A stretch of 60,525 nucleotides of DNA from CAYNVS01 sp964400725 (GTDB taxonomy: Bacteria > Myxococcota_A > SURF-8 > CAYNVS01), in assembly GCA_964400725.1 (NCBI GenBank), contig CAYNVS010000018.1, positions 1 through 60,525 of the forward strand, given 5' to 3'. The notes under the pieces are model-generated. The model searched no databases. It had not been told where the DNA came from and was given only the letters and a program-made list of their open reading frames with translations. Of the stretch, positions 42,985 through 52,034 are shown in pieces. Each line of letters begins with the position of its first letter. Within the stretch, counting starts at the first letter, position 1. The translations under genes were made by a program, and so were the position numbers.

Positions 42985-43902
42985 CTAGAGCAATGCTTCT
43001 AGTATTCCATTTTCAAGCATTGAAAGATTAAAAAGATAATCGTTATGATTGAATGTTTCGCGAAGAGGCAGATGAGTTGTTTTCCAACCGTTACCGTCTG
43101 TAATCCAAATAAATTTGAACTTACCGGCAAGAACGTCATAAAGGTTTCTATATTCGCCCGCTGTCGATTTTAACTTTGAACCTCCGCCTCCGTAAAAATT
43201 AGTTTCAAAGATAAAAATTTCTTTTTTGGTTCTCACCACAAAATCGTATCTTCTTGATGATTTATCGACAGGAATTTCAATTCCCCATTTGGCTTTTATT
43301 TTTTCAGAGTCGGCTTGCTTGACAAATTCATAGCTCTTTTTTTCGCAAACATCCTTTATAAAAATTTCAACGATTTTCTCCATGCAATCGCCTCCTCGAT
43401 TTTTTCGGCCATTGCTGTCAAGTCCCGCCTCAACGCCTAAATAGTAATCAGTTAAATTCTTAATTTTTTTACTAGCAATTATGTTTTTCAACCCGGTCTT
43501 TGAGACGAATTCTAGATAACTCTCAACATCTTCGTCAGTTATGGAGGATTTTGAAAAGTCAAAATTCTTGTAGACCAACTTTTTGTTCTTGTAATCAACG
43601 AGAATTTTAAATGAGCTTGAACTATTGCCGTCTCTTACTACCAGCGCGGGAATCGTTTTTATAACTTCTGGATGTTTGCGAACGATGAATTTAAATTCTT
43701 CGTCGAAGTTATCCTTTCCGATTAAGTAGTTAAAAATATTTAAAGAAATCTCAAATTCTTTAACATTTTCCAGAACTTTATCCCAATTAACAAAGTAGGA
43801 CCATTGAATAATGCTTGGTTTTAAGTTTCCCAATAAGAATTTGAATATTTCGTCGTCATTGCGACAGGCTAATTTTTCATTGTAAAACTCATGAAATTTC
43901 AT
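42985..43902 (-). CDS. DpnII-family type II restriction endonuclease (predicted GATC)
   Basis: The 305-aa protein follows DpnII closely by recall of its motifs: SLNIFNYLIG near residue 53, GVEAGLDSNGRKNRGGDCMEKIVE, and the PD-(D/E)xK core RYDFVVRTKKEIFIFETNFY with GGGGSKL. It ends with FIWITDGNGW...LRETFN and LENGILEALL. DpnII cuts unmethylated GATC. Its start codon overlaps the methyltransferase stop (TAATG), so the two are coupled. The gene is clearly more AT-rich than uvrC and leuS around it, a sign of transfer. The GATC specificity is inferred from family. Confidence 0.9.
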   Translation of the reverse strand: MKFHEFYNEKLACRNDDEIFKFLLGNLKPSIIQWSYFVNWDKVLENVKEFEISLNIFNYLIGKDNFDEEFKFIVRKHPEVIKTIPALVVRDGNSSSSFKILVDYKNKKLVYKNFDFSKSSITDEDVESYLEFVSKTGLKNIIASKKIKNLTDYYLGVEAGLDSNGRKNRGGDCMEKIVEIFIKDVCEKKSYEFVKQADSEKIKAKWGIEIPVDKSSRRYDFVVRTKKEIFIFETNFYGGGGSKLKSTAGEYRNLYDVLAGKFKFIWITDGNGWKTTHLPLRETFNHNDYLFNLSMLENGILEALL

Positions 43903-44750
43903 TAAAAGCCCTCGTCAATTTTTAATCTGTCCTTAAGATTTTGCGAAAGACCTTCATACCTCTTAATAGACAAATCCAAGAAATTTTTCTCAATATCAAT
44001 TCCGATAAATTTTCTTCCGTAAACAAACGCGGCCAATCCCGTCGTCGAGCTTCCCGCGAACGGGTCTAAAATCAAATCGCCTTTGTTTGAACTCGAAAGA
44101 ACGACTCTTTTAAGTAAATCAAATGGTTTTTGCGTCGGGTGCTTGCCGTATTTTTTCTCGGCGGGCTTGGGCGTGTTTATCGACCATACCGAACGCATCT
44201 GCAAATCGGGTTTCTTTAAATAGTCTTCCGGCCATGAGCCGTTTTTCACGATGTCGTAATTGAAGGTGTGTTTTGCCTTTTTATCTTTGCGCGCCCATAT
44301 AAGCGTCTCGTGGCTTGCCGTAAAAAAGCGGCAGCTTAAATTCGGCGAGGCGTTCGGCTTGAACCAAGCGATGTCGTTTAGAATGTGGTAGCCGTTTTCT
44401 TGAAGAGCCATACCGCATTGATAAATTGAGTGATATGTGCCGCTGACCCACAAAGAGCCGTCGCGCTTTAAAACGCGCTTGCATTCTTTAAGCCACGATT
44501 TATGAAACTCGAAATTCGCCATCGTGGTCGAACCCATGTCCCAATCCCCTTTTTTAACGCTTACCATCTTTCCGTTTTGGCAGGTAAAGCTGCCGTTGGA
44601 CAAGAAATACGGAGGATCGGCGAAAATTAAGTCGAAATGATCGTCGGGAAAAGTTTTTAAAATATCCAAGCAGTCGCCGTGATACAGCGCGAAGTTCGGT
44701 TGTTCGTAATATGCTTGAATTTCTTTCTGATTTACAATTTCTGTCGTCAT
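43902..44750 (-). CDS. DpnA-like DNA adenine-N6 methyltransferase (beta class)
   Basis: The 282-aa protein has motif IV FADPPYFLSNGS ahead of motif X/I region KHPTQKPFDLL and LDPFAGSSTTG, the beta-class order. NLSCRFFTASHETLIWARK and KPDLQMRSVW match DpnA (M2.DpnII). It would methylate adenine in GATC and protect the host from the coupled endonuclease. DpnII loci normally also carry DpnM, an alpha-class Dam-like enzyme; none is here. A TTGACT/TAAACT promoter lies upstream, with three GATC sites in 75 nt. Confidence 0.92.
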   Translation of the reverse strand: MTTEIVNQKEIQAYYEQPNFALYHGDCLDILKTFPDDHFDLIFADPPYFLSNGSFTCQNGKMVSVKKGDWDMGSTTMANFEFHKSWLKECKRVLKRDGSLWVSGTYHSIYQCGMALQENGYHILNDIAWFKPNASPNLSCRFFTASHETLIWARKDKKAKHTFNYDIVKNGSWPEDYLKKPDLQMRSVWSINTPKPAEKKYGKHPTQKPFDLLKRVVLSSSNKGDLILDPFAGSSTTGLAAFVYGRKFIGIDIEKNFLDLSIKRYEGLSQNLKDRLKIDEGF

Positions 44751-44787
44751 GATCGCTTTTTCTCAAAAAAGTTGATACTGCGATCAA

Positions 44788-44816
44788 AGTTTACAAATCG
44801 CCTTTAGATTAGTCAA
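44788..44816 (-). promoter_or_regulatory. Promoter of the restriction-modification operon
   Basis: On the minus strand TTGACT (44816-44811) and TAAACT (44793-44788) are 17 nt apart. GATC occurs at 44822-44825, at 44782-44785 (near the predicted start point) and at 44751-44754, abutting the methyltransferase ATG. Confidence 0.6.
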
Positions 44817-44850
44817 ACAAAGATCTTTTTCTTATTTAAAATAGATGAAA

Positions 44851-44880
44851 AATAAAAACGCCGGCATTACTGTCGGCGTT
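44851..44880 (-). terminator. Intrinsic terminator after the SDR gene
   Basis: On the minus strand AACGCCG pairs with CGGCGTT around a 10-nt loop, followed by a U-rich tail (TTTTTATTTTT). It separates the SDR gene from the restriction operon. Confidence 0.8.
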
Positions 44881-44905
44881 AAATTGTTTGCTTGTCGGTT
44901 TAAGC

Positions 44906-45664
44906 TTAGAAGACGAACAAATCGAGCCCTCCGGCCACGGTGTAAACCTCGCCGGTAATGTAGCTCGCCCGCTCCGAGCATAAGAAGGCGATCAAATTCG
45001 CCACGTCCCGCGGGGAGCCGAGCTTGCGCATCGCCGTCGCGTTCACCATGCGCTCTATCATCTCGGGTTTGTAGTTTAAAAACGCCTCGGTCTGTATAAT
45101 TCCGGGCGCCACGACGTTGCTGGTTACGTTCTTGCGCGCGCCTTCCAGCGCCAGCGACTTAGCCAGCCCCACCACGCCCGCCTTCGTCGTCGAGTAGCTC
45201 GACTGCCCGAAGCCGCCCATAAGCCCCGCGATGCTGGACATGAAGACGATGCGGCCGAAGCCCGCGGCGAGCATGCCGGGCATAATTTGGCGCGTCATGT
45301 TGTAGCTTCCGGTTAAATTTACGTTTATGTCCTTGTCCCACCACTCGTCGGCGTATTTGGCCATCTGCCCCACGGTGCCGATTATGGCCGCGTTGTTTAC
45401 CAAAACGCTTATCGGGCCGACTTCGGCTGTAATTTTCTCGACCGCGCTCTTTACGTTCTCGCGGTTCGTTACGTCTATTTTGTATCCGTAGGCGTCGTGC
45501 CCCAGAGCCTTCAGCTCCGCCGCCGCCTTGCCGACTTCGTCTTCCAGCACGTCGGCCAAAACAACGCGCGCGCCTTCTTCGGCCAACACCTGCGCGTCTA
45601 TTTTACCTATGCCGCGAGCCGCTCCGGTAATTACCGCCACCTTGTTTTTCAAACCTAAATCCAT
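44906..45664 (-). CDS. SDR-family oxidoreductase (FabG-like)
   Basis: The 252-aa classical short-chain dehydrogenase has the nucleotide loop TGAARGIG (residues 13-20), NNAA near 90, a Ser near 143-144 and the catalytic Tyr157/Lys161 in YSTTK. It ends with the PG motif region VAPGIIQTEAF. It could be a 3-oxoacyl-ACP reductase or a 3-hydroxyacyl-CoA or sugar dehydrogenase; the substrate is not readable. GGAGAAAGG lies upstream of the ATG. It forms a single-gene unit ending in its own terminator. Confidence 0.88.
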   Translation of the reverse strand: MDLGLKNKVAVITGAARGIGKIDAQVLAEEGARVVLADVLEDEVGKAAAELKALGHDAYGYKIDVTNRENVKSAVEKITAEVGPISVLVNNAAIIGTVGQMAKYADEWWDKDINVNLTGSYNMTRQIMPGMLAAGFGRIVFMSSIAGLMGGFGQSSYSTTKAGVVGLAKSLALEGARKNVTSNVVAPGIIQTEAFLNYKPEMIERMVNATAMRKLGSPRDVANLIAFLCSERASYITGEVYTVAGGLDLFVF

Positions 45665-45773
45665 AGCGCGAGCCTTTCTCCGAAAGTAAAATTCTAATAG
45701 ATAATTTTATTGAAATCATATTCAAACGCGCGAGCGAGCGCAAGTAAAATCTTTAGCGTCCCGGTTTGCGCGG

Positions 45774-48383
45774 CTACTTAACCGCTATGGTTACCAGCTT
45801 TCCTTGAATCAGCTTCGCCATCTTGACTTCCTTGCCCTCAATCCACTTTTTTACGCCCGGGTTTTCAAGCGCAAGTTTTACTACCTCGTCTTCGGCTGCG
45901 CTGCGGGAAACCTCCATCGAAGCGCGAATTTTTCCGTTCACCTGAACTCCGATGGTTACGGAATCGGCAACGAGTTTCGTTTCGTCGTAAGTCGGCCACG
46001 AATGCCGCGCAAGAAATCCTTCCTTGCCGATATTGGCCCACATCTCGTCGGCGGCGTGCGGCGCGAACGGCGAAAGCAGCGTTACGACCGTCTCTATCGC
46101 CTCTCGCATAACCGCTTCTTCGCCCTTTTTTGCGGGAGCGGCGTAAAGCAGGTTCACAAGCTCCATAATGGCCGCTATGGCCGTGTTGAGCTGCACGCGA
46201 GATAGCGAGACGTCCTCGGTTACCTTTTTAATGGTCGCGTGCGTTTTGCGAACGACCGTCTTCCCTTCGTCGCTCAAAGCGTCGAAATCGTAAGAAGCGC
46301 TCGCGCTCGCGTTCTCCCAAAGCTCGTCGTTTTCCGCAACAAGTCGCCACACGCGGTTGATGAACCGCCACGCGCCTTCCACGCCGGAGTCGCTCCATTC
46401 GAGACTTTTTTCGGGGGGCGCCGCAAAAAGGCTGAACAACCTAACCGTGTCGGCTCCGTAACGGGCTATCAGGGCGTTGGGGTCCACCGTGTTCTTTTTG
46501 CTCTTGCTCATCTTCTCGGTGCGTCCGACGATTATCTCTTCTCTCGTCTCTTTGTGCACGACCTTGCCGTCCGCCGTCTTCTCGACCTCGGTCGGGTAGA
46601 GCCAGCCTGTCGTCGGACTTTTATACGTCTCCATGCAAACCATGCCTTGCGTCAGCAGTTTGGGCATCGGCTCGTCGTATGGGGCTATGCCCATATCGCG
46701 CAAAACTTTATGAAAAAAACGGACGTACATAAGGTGCCCGACCGCGTGCTCGATGCCGCCGATGTAAAAATCAACCGGCAGAAAATATTTTGCCTCGTCC
46801 ATGTCGGCCATGCCGGTCTCGCACTTGGGCGAGGTATAACGCAGGTAATACCAGCTCGACTCAAGGAACGTGTCGAAGGTGTCGGTCTCGCGCTTGGCCG
46901 CGCCGCCGCACTTGGGGCAGGCGACGTTGACGAATTCGGGGCAGCGCGCAAGCGGCGACTCGCCCTCTTTTTTAAACTCTACGTTGCGCGGAAGCGTTAC
47001 CGGCAGCTGGTCTTCGGGTACGGGAACTATGCCGCACTTCTCGCAATGAATAACTGGAATCGGGCAGCCCCAGTAACGCTGGCGGCTAATGCACCAGTCG
47101 CGAAGCCTGAAACTCACGGTCTTCTTCCCTTTGCCAATCTCTTCGAGCCATTTGGTAACGGCTTTTATTCCGTCGAGGTTCGGCGTTCCGTCGAACTGCG
47201 CCGAATTTACCATGAGCCCTTCTCCGGTATATGCGCCCCTCATCGTATCGGGGTCGAGCGCCGCGGCGCCCTGCGGCTGAATTACTATTTTTATTGGAAG
47301 GCCGTATTTGCGCGCAAACTGGAAGTCGCGTTCGTCGTGCCCCGGCACCGCCATCACCACGCCGGTGCCGTATTCGTAGAGGACGAAATTGGCGGCGAAA
47401 ATGGGAACGGAAGCCCCGTTCGCCGGGTTTACCGCATACGCGCCGGTAAATACTCCCTCTTTGACGTAGTCCTCGGCGGCGCGCTTAATTTTATCTTCGC
47501 GCTTAATTTTCTCTACGAACTCCAATACCGCCTTCTCCTGTTCGGTTCCGGCGCAAAGTTTGGGCACGAGCGGATGCTCGGGCGCGATGCTGACGAAGCT
47601 GACGCCGAACAAGGTGTCGGGGCGGGTGGTAAAGACGGTCAGGGAGTCGTTAATCTTCGGGACGGCAAAAGTAATCTCGGCGCCTTCGGAGCGGCCTATC
47701 CAGTTGCGCTGCATCGTCCGGACTTCTTCCGGCCATTGCGTCAACTTATCGTCAATGTCGTCGAGCAGCTCCTGCGCGTATTGCGTGTTGCGCAAATACC
47801 ACTGAATCATCTCTTTTTGCGTTACTTCGGTTCCGCATCGCCAGCAGCATCCGTCCACCACTTGCTCGTTGGCGAGGACGGTTTGGTCGACCGGGCACCA
47901 GTTGACGTAGGACAGCTTGCGGAAGGCGAGGCCTTTTTCCAACAGTTTAAGAAATACCCGCTGCTCGTGCTTGAAATAGTCGGGCAGGCAAGTGGTTACT
48001 TCTCTCTCCCAGTCGTAGGAAAAGCCGAGCTTTTTAAGCTGGGCGCGCATAGTCGCGATATTGGCCAGCGTCCAGTCCTGCGGGTGAATTCCGCGGTCTA
48101 TCGCGGCGTTCTCGGCGGGAAGACCAAAAGAGTCCCAGCCCATTGGGTGCAGCACGTTGAACCCTTGCATTTTCATAACGCGGGCGATAACGTCGCCGAT
48201 GGCGTAGTTGCGCACGTGCCCCATGTGAATCGCGCCCGAAGGATACGGGAACATTTCGAGCAGGTAAAATTTCTTTTTCGTTTCGTCTTTTGCGGCTTTG
48301 AAGACTCCCGCTTCCGTCCATGCGGTCTGCCATTTGGTTTCGATGTCGGCGGGGACGTAAGCCTTTCTTTCTTTGACGTTCAT
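45774..48383 (-). CDS. leuS: Leucyl-tRNA synthetase
   Basis: It charges tRNA-Leu. The 869-aa class I synthetase has the HIGH-type motif HMGH (residues 53-56) after FPYPSGAI, and KMSKS near residue 624 (EKMSKSKKNT). A Cys-rich zinc-type segment (WCPVDQTVLANEQVVDGCCWRC), the CP1 editing domain with FTTRPDTLFG, and a C-terminal anticodon-binding domain are all present. The start is ATG 48383, set by AGGAG; an extra open stretch upstream is ignored. A tRNA-Leu(UAG) gene occurs 10 kb away. The antisense strand contains a long open frame, judged a shadow. Confidence 0.97.
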   Translation of the reverse strand: MNVKERKAYVPADIETKWQTAWTEAGVFKAAKDETKKKFYLLEMFPYPSGAIHMGHVRNYAIGDVIARVMKMQGFNVLHPMGWDSFGLPAENAAIDRGIHPQDWTLANIATMRAQLKKLGFSYDWEREVTTCLPDYFKHEQRVFLKLLEKGLAFRKLSYVNWCPVDQTVLANEQVVDGCCWRCGTEVTQKEMIQWYLRNTQYAQELLDDIDDKLTQWPEEVRTMQRNWIGRSEGAEITFAVPKINDSLTVFTTRPDTLFGVSFVSIAPEHPLVPKLCAGTEQEKAVLEFVEKIKREDKIKRAAEDYVKEGVFTGAYAVNPANGASVPIFAANFVLYEYGTGVVMAVPGHDERDFQFARKYGLPIKIVIQPQGAAALDPDTMRGAYTGEGLMVNSAQFDGTPNLDGIKAVTKWLEEIGKGKKTVSFRLRDWCISRQRYWGCPIPVIHCEKCGIVPVPEDQLPVTLPRNVEFKKEGESPLARCPEFVNVACPKCGGAAKRETDTFDTFLESSWYYLRYTSPKCETGMADMDEAKYFLPVDFYIGGIEHAVGHLMYVRFFHKVLRDMGIAPYDEPMPKLLTQGMVCMETYKSPTTGWLYPTEVEKTADGKVVHKETREEIIVGRTEKMSKSKKNTVDPNALIARYGADTVRLFSLFAAPPEKSLEWSDSGVEGAWRFINRVWRLVAENDELWENASASASYDFDALSDEGKTVVRKTHATIKKVTEDVSLSRVQLNTAIAAIMELVNLLYAAPAKKGEEAVMREAIETVVTLLSPFAPHAADEMWANIGKEGFLARHSWPTYDETKLVADSVTIGVQVNGKIRASMEVSRSAAEDEVVKLALENPGVKKWIEGKEVKMAKLIQGKLVTIAVK

Positions 48384-48438
48384 TGCAATCTCCTGTTTAC
48401 AAATTGATTTTGTATAACGGCGAAGTTTCGCGCGAAAA

Positions 48439-48467
48439 AATATACCCTCGCAAGCCTTATTAGTCAA
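48439..48467 (-). promoter_or_regulatory. Promoter of leuS
   Basis: On the minus strand TTGACT (48467-48462) and TATATT (48444-48439) are separated by 17 nt. The predicted leader is about 50 nt, too short for a T-box. Confidence 0.7.
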
Positions 48468-48748
48468 ACGCAAGGTTGCTTTTTTAAACGGCCTCCCCTA
48501 CATAACCCTATTATTCTATTAACAATTTGTATAAAAAATCGCCAAAACAAGGATGCGTCGGTCAATTTAATACACGACCCGCGTTTGCTGGACGCCCTCT
48601 CCAGCTGAACCAGCGGAAATTATAAACAATTTCAGTCGTGCGGCTCAAGAATCCTTACAAATTTATATGTTTTTTTGCCTGAAAACGGACGCGGTTATGC
48701 GGCTTGTCCATGGCCTATGTTGCATAAGGCGGAAGAGCCGTTTAGGCT
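48468..48748. other. Intergenic stretch between leuS and the Cys-repeat lipoprotein gene
   Basis: About 280 nt upstream of leuS without a gene on either strand. A short AGAGCC-GTTTA-GGCTCT hairpin at 48734-48750 overlaps the lipoprotein stop codon but lacks a U-tract. Nothing else is recognisable. Confidence 0.5.
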
Positions 48749-49918
48749 CTAGCCAGAACAGTTGAACAGACAAACGTTATTCGCCTGATTGCACGAGCTT
48801 TCGGTGCAATAGCAGTTCGCGTTGCCGCTGCAGGGCTGGCTGGCGCTGCAGCCGCGCTGCGCATTGGAAGGAATTTGTCCGTTTTCGGCGCAGTAATTTA
48901 TCTGCATGCTGGTAACGCACGTTTGGCCGGACGGACAGGTTCCGCACAGCTGAATGCAGTAGTTTGTTGCGCCGACGGTTACGCACCATTGATTATGCGG
49001 GCAGCTTGTCGCGCTCGAAGCATCGCAGCCGGTTTTGTTTTCCGGCGGTATGTTCGGCGTGGAGCCGCCCGTAAGGCATACCGTAACGCCCGACTGCGGA
49101 GAGCCCTGTACGCAAACTTGACCGGACGGGCACAGCCCGCCGGGGTTTGAATCCGCGTCGGCGTCAACGTCTCCGCCTCCGACGCAGGCGCCGTTGACGC
49201 AGTTTTTGCCGGAAGCGGCGCAGTTTTCAACCGAGCTCCACGAGCCGGTTGAATCGCATCTGAAAACCGTAGTGGAGACGCACTTTGTTTCGCCCTGACT
49301 GCAAGCCGCGGTATCGACGTCCGCTAATTCCGGGTCTGTATCCGGGTCAACGTCTCCTCCGCCGTAGCATGTTCCGTTGGAACACGTTTTGCCTACCGAG
49401 CCGCAGTCCATCTGCGCGTCGAAATTCCCTTGCTGGTTGCATATGTAAACGATGTTGCCTATACAGCGTTTCTCGCCCATCGAGCACTGCGCCTGCTCCT
49501 CGGCCAAAGAATCGGCTTCCGTTTCGGCGTCGAGTTCGGGAAAATCCGCCGGCTCGTAATCGCCGCCGGCGCAGTTTCCGTTAAGGCACTCGGCTCCGAA
49601 AACAGCGCAGTCGAGGATTTTTACCCATTCGCCGTTTTTGCACTCGTACGCCAATTTTAAGGCGCACATTCTGCCGCCCTCCGCGCAGTTTTGATCGACG
49701 CTCTGCTCCGAATCGCCGTCGTTGGGTTCTTCGGCGGTTTCAAAATTTTCCTGAGTTTCGGAGACGGCTTCTTCGTTTTCGGCGTCTTCCAATTCCGCGT
49801 CGGGATTGTTTACTACGCTAGAAAAACCGGTGCTGGAACAAGCGGCAAGCGGAAGCGACAATGCAAGCGAGGCTATTAAAGCGCGAAGAAAATTTAACAA
49901 ATATTTGTTGCGTTTCAT
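48749..49918 (-). CDS. Lipoprotein with three six-Cys repeats and DGD/DADA linkers
   Basis: The 389-aa protein starts at ATG 49918 with a lipoprotein signal (PLAAC, Cys27). After an acidic linker come three tandem modules of about 45 residues, each C-x(5-7)-C...C...C...C-N/S-G-x-C and each ending GG(G)D: near residues 77-120, 143-190 and 206-255. DPDTDPELADVD and DVDADADSNPG linkers join them. The C-terminal part (260-389) has many further Cys pairs (CPSGQVCV, CPHNQWCV, CPSGQTCV). Disulfides would make a stable surface stalk. The function is unknown; a similar module occurs in the protease at 29272. Confidence 0.78.
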   Translation of the reverse strand: MKRNKYLLNFLRALIASLALSLPLAACSSTGFSSVVNNPDAELEDAENEEAVSETQENFETAEEPNDGDSEQSVDQNCAEGGRMCALKLAYECKNGEWVKILDCAVFGAECLNGNCAGGDYEPADFPELDAETEADSLAEEQAQCSMGEKRCIGNIVYICNQQGNFDAQMDCGSVGKTCSNGTCYGGGDVDPDTDPELADVDTAACSQGETKCVSTTVFRCDSTGSWSSVENCAASGKNCVNGACVGGGDVDADADSNPGGLCPSGQVCVQGSPQSGVTVCLTGGSTPNIPPENKTGCDASSATSCPHNQWCVTVGATNYCIQLCGTCPSGQTCVTSMQINYCAENGQIPSNAQRGCSASQPCSGNANCYCTESSCNQANNVCLFNCSG

Positions 49919-50276
49919 ACAAAAAGCGCCTTTCAAGATAATCATAAACGAACGAATACTGCGCGTTCAAAAAATAATATCTTACATCAAATAAATAGAG
50001 TCAAGCTAAATAAGCTAGGCTAATGATAGCGTTTTTATCTTACCGCCATTATTCATCCGTAGTTTTGTAAAAAACGCTTGATGCCCGTCATTAGAGCTCA
50101 AACGTCCTCTCGTTAGAGCGGGTTCAATGCAATCGACGGACTTGAATCCGCGTTTCGGCGCGCGTTTTTATCGCTTTTTTGCTTTATTTTGAATAAATAT
50201 TGCTTTTTATTAGAATTTTAAAGAAAATATATTCATAAATTTAATCGCGTAGCGAAAACATAAAGGAGAACGGTCA
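49919..50276. other. Intergenic region with divergent control sequences
   Basis: About 360 nt, AT-rich toward the right. It holds the promoter of the Cys-repeat lipoprotein at its left end. On the plus strand, upstream of the TPR gene, only weak TTGCTT/GAAAAT boxes near 50195-50235 are seen. There is no gene, repeat or terminator that I can support. Confidence 0.5.
49976..50004 (-). promoter_or_regulatory. Promoter of the Cys-repeat lipoprotein
   Basis: On the minus strand TTGACT (50004-49999) is followed after 17 nt by GATATT (49981-49976). The predicted leader is about 50 nt. Confidence 0.55.
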
Positions 50277-51074
50277 ATGAAAAGAAGAAACGTTTTTACG
50301 CTTTTACTAGTCGCGGCGCTGTCGGCGTTTTTCTCGCTCGTTATGGCGGAAGACGCCGCGCCCCCGCCCATAGACTCGCAGCTTAAAAGTCAGGAAGAGT
50401 TTCTTAAGCTCGCCAAACCCGTGGACGAGGCGTGGGATACTCGTCATATAAACGGCAGCCAGAAGGCGTTGGAATTAGCGCGCAAGTTTTATAAAGACTA
50501 TTCGTCGACATACGAGGCGGCGTGGCGGCTTGCGCGCGCGGCCTTTTGGGTCGCCGAAAACGCCGACAGTTCGGACGTTAAAGAGAAAGTCGGCAACGAA
50601 GGGTACAAGGCAGGGCTCGAAGCGCAGAAAGCAAATCCGAACGGCGTGGAAGGATATATGTTCGGCGCCGCGGCTCTCGGCCAATACGCCAAAGGCGTCG
50701 GCATTCTAAGCGCTCTCTCAAAGGGGCTGGGCGGCAAGTTCGTTTCAATGGCCGAGAAAGCGATTGCAATAGACAAAAAATACGCGCAGGGCGGCCCTCT
50801 GCGCACGCTCGGCCGCTACTATTTCACGGTGCCTTGGCCCAAAAAAGATCTCGCGAAGAGCACAAAACTGCTTGAGGAAGCCTGCCGCATCGGGCCTGAA
50901 AAGCTGAGAAACCACGCTTACCTTGGCGATACTTATCTCGACGACGGACGCAAGGAACAAGCGATAAAGGAATACAAGATTTGCTCGGAATTAGACCCTA
51001 ACAAAGAAGACGTTGCGGACGGAATAATTCAGAAAGACTATTGTAAAAAGAAGCTCGCAGAGCTTTCAAAATAA
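50277..51074 (+). CDS. Exported TPR protein, TatT/RMD-like
   Basis: The 265-aa protein has a signal peptide ending near VMA-EDA. Its helical repeats (EAAWRLARAAFWVAE, GYMFGAAALGQYAKGVG, LRNHAYLGDTYLDDGRKEQAIKEYKICSELDP) fit TPR-like folds. The segment with YAQGGPLRTLGRYYFTVPWPKKDLAKSTKLLEEA resembles the TatT subunit of TRAP-associated transporters. No TRAP genes are nearby, so it may be a general scaffold. AAAGGAGA lies before the ATG. The MBL hydrolase gene follows 17 nt later. Confidence 0.7.
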   Translation: MKRRNVFTLLLVAALSAFFSLVMAEDAAPPPIDSQLKSQEEFLKLAKPVDEAWDTRHINGSQKALELARKFYKDYSSTYEAAWRLARAAFWVAENADSSDVKEKVGNEGYKAGLEAQKANPNGVEGYMFGAAALGQYAKGVGILSALSKGLGGKFVSMAEKAIAIDKKYAQGGPLRTLGRYYFTVPWPKKDLAKSTKLLEEACRIGPEKLRNHAYLGDTYLDDGRKEQAIKEYKICSELDPNKEDVADGIIQKDYCKKKLAELSK

Positions 51075-51091
51075 AAGAAAGCGCCGCAAAA

Positions 51092-51967
51092 ATGAATAAA
51101 GGAGGAATAAGGCTGAGCGCCTTGTCCGACGGAACGTTCGGACTCGACGGAGGCGCGATGTTCGGAATAGTTCCTAAGCCTCTATGGAGCAGGCTAGCCC
51201 CGTGCGACGACGCCAATCGTATTAAGTGCGGAACGAACCTTTTATTGATTGAAACGGAAGGCAGAATCGTATTGATTGACTGCGGCATGGGAGAGAAGTG
51301 GACGGAAAAGGAGCGGGCTATTTACGCCATAGACCGCCCGGAAGGAGGCTTAAAAGACGCTCTCGCCAATCTGGGATTGACGCCGGCGGACGTAACCGAC
51401 GTAGTGGCGACTCATCTTCATTTCGATCACCAAGGAGGCGCGACCGTTTACGACGCCGGCGGCGAAGCGGTTCCCGCGTTTCCAAACGCCCGTTACCATT
51501 ATCAGAAGAGGCAGGTTGAATGGGCGCGCAGCCCGAATAAGAGAGATCGGCGCAGTTTCAGGCCGATGGATTTCGAGCCGGTTTTGGCCGAAGGCTCGCA
51601 AGCGGTTGTTCGCGACGGGGCTTACGATTTATGCGAAGGGGTCGGCGTCGGCCTCAGCGACGGCCATACTTTCGGCCTGCAAACAATCAAAGTCGAATTG
51701 AACGGCGAGTCGATTTTTTACTGCTCCGATATGCTGCCCATGCTGGCGCATTGCCGCCTTCCTTTCATTATGGGATACGACCTTCAACCTCTTTGCACTT
51801 TGAAAGAGAAAAACGAAGCGCTCGGCGCCGCGGCCGATTGCGGCGGCTGGATATTCCTCGAACACGACCCCGATTGGTGCGCGGCAAAGGTTCGGCGCGA
51901 CGGAGACGACTTCGCCGTTGCGGATAAACTGACGAGGAAAGAATTCAACGAAAAGTTCCGGCGTTGA
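51092..51967 (+). CDS. MBL-fold metallo-hydrolase
   Basis: The 291-aa protein has the zinc motif THLHFDHQGG (His108, His110, Asp112, His113), then GHTFG (second His) and YCSDM and LEHDPDW for the remaining ligands. It has no signal peptide. Such enzymes hydrolyse lactones, thioesters or phosphoesters; the substrate is not evident. GGAGG starts four codons into the frame, so ATG 51092 is accepted with a weak upstream site; it is close to the TPR gene and may be coupled. Confidence 0.85.
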   Translation: MNKGGIRLSALSDGTFGLDGGAMFGIVPKPLWSRLAPCDDANRIKCGTNLLLIETEGRIVLIDCGMGEKWTEKERAIYAIDRPEGGLKDALANLGLTPADVTDVVATHLHFDHQGGATVYDAGGEAVPAFPNARYHYQKRQVEWARSPNKRDRRSFRPMDFEPVLAEGSQAVVRDGAYDLCEGVGVGLSDGHTFGLQTIKVELNGESIFYCSDMLPMLAHCRLPFIMGYDLQPLCTLKEKNEALGAAADCGGWIFLEHDPDWCAAKVRRDGDDFAVADKLTRKEFNEKFRR

Positions 51968-52034
51968 GCGACCGTCCGCGATTTTATTTGGCGAACTAAC
52001 CTGATTTTTTCCGCCGAATGAACGGCCGTTTAAG

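Noticed and set aside
46239..48407. 722-codon open frame antisense to leuS
   Set aside because: It mirrors the codon-position bias of leuS, has no ribosome-binding site or recognisable domain, and its product is rich in residues expected from reading a coding strand backwards.
48384..48470. T-box leader before leuS
   Set aside because: The promoter-predicted leader is about 50 nt, too short, and no specifier or T-box sequence is visible.
48734..48750. AGAGCC/GGCTCT hairpin as terminator of the Cys-repeat lipoprotein gene
   Set aside because: It overlaps the stop codon, has a short stem and lacks a U-tract.
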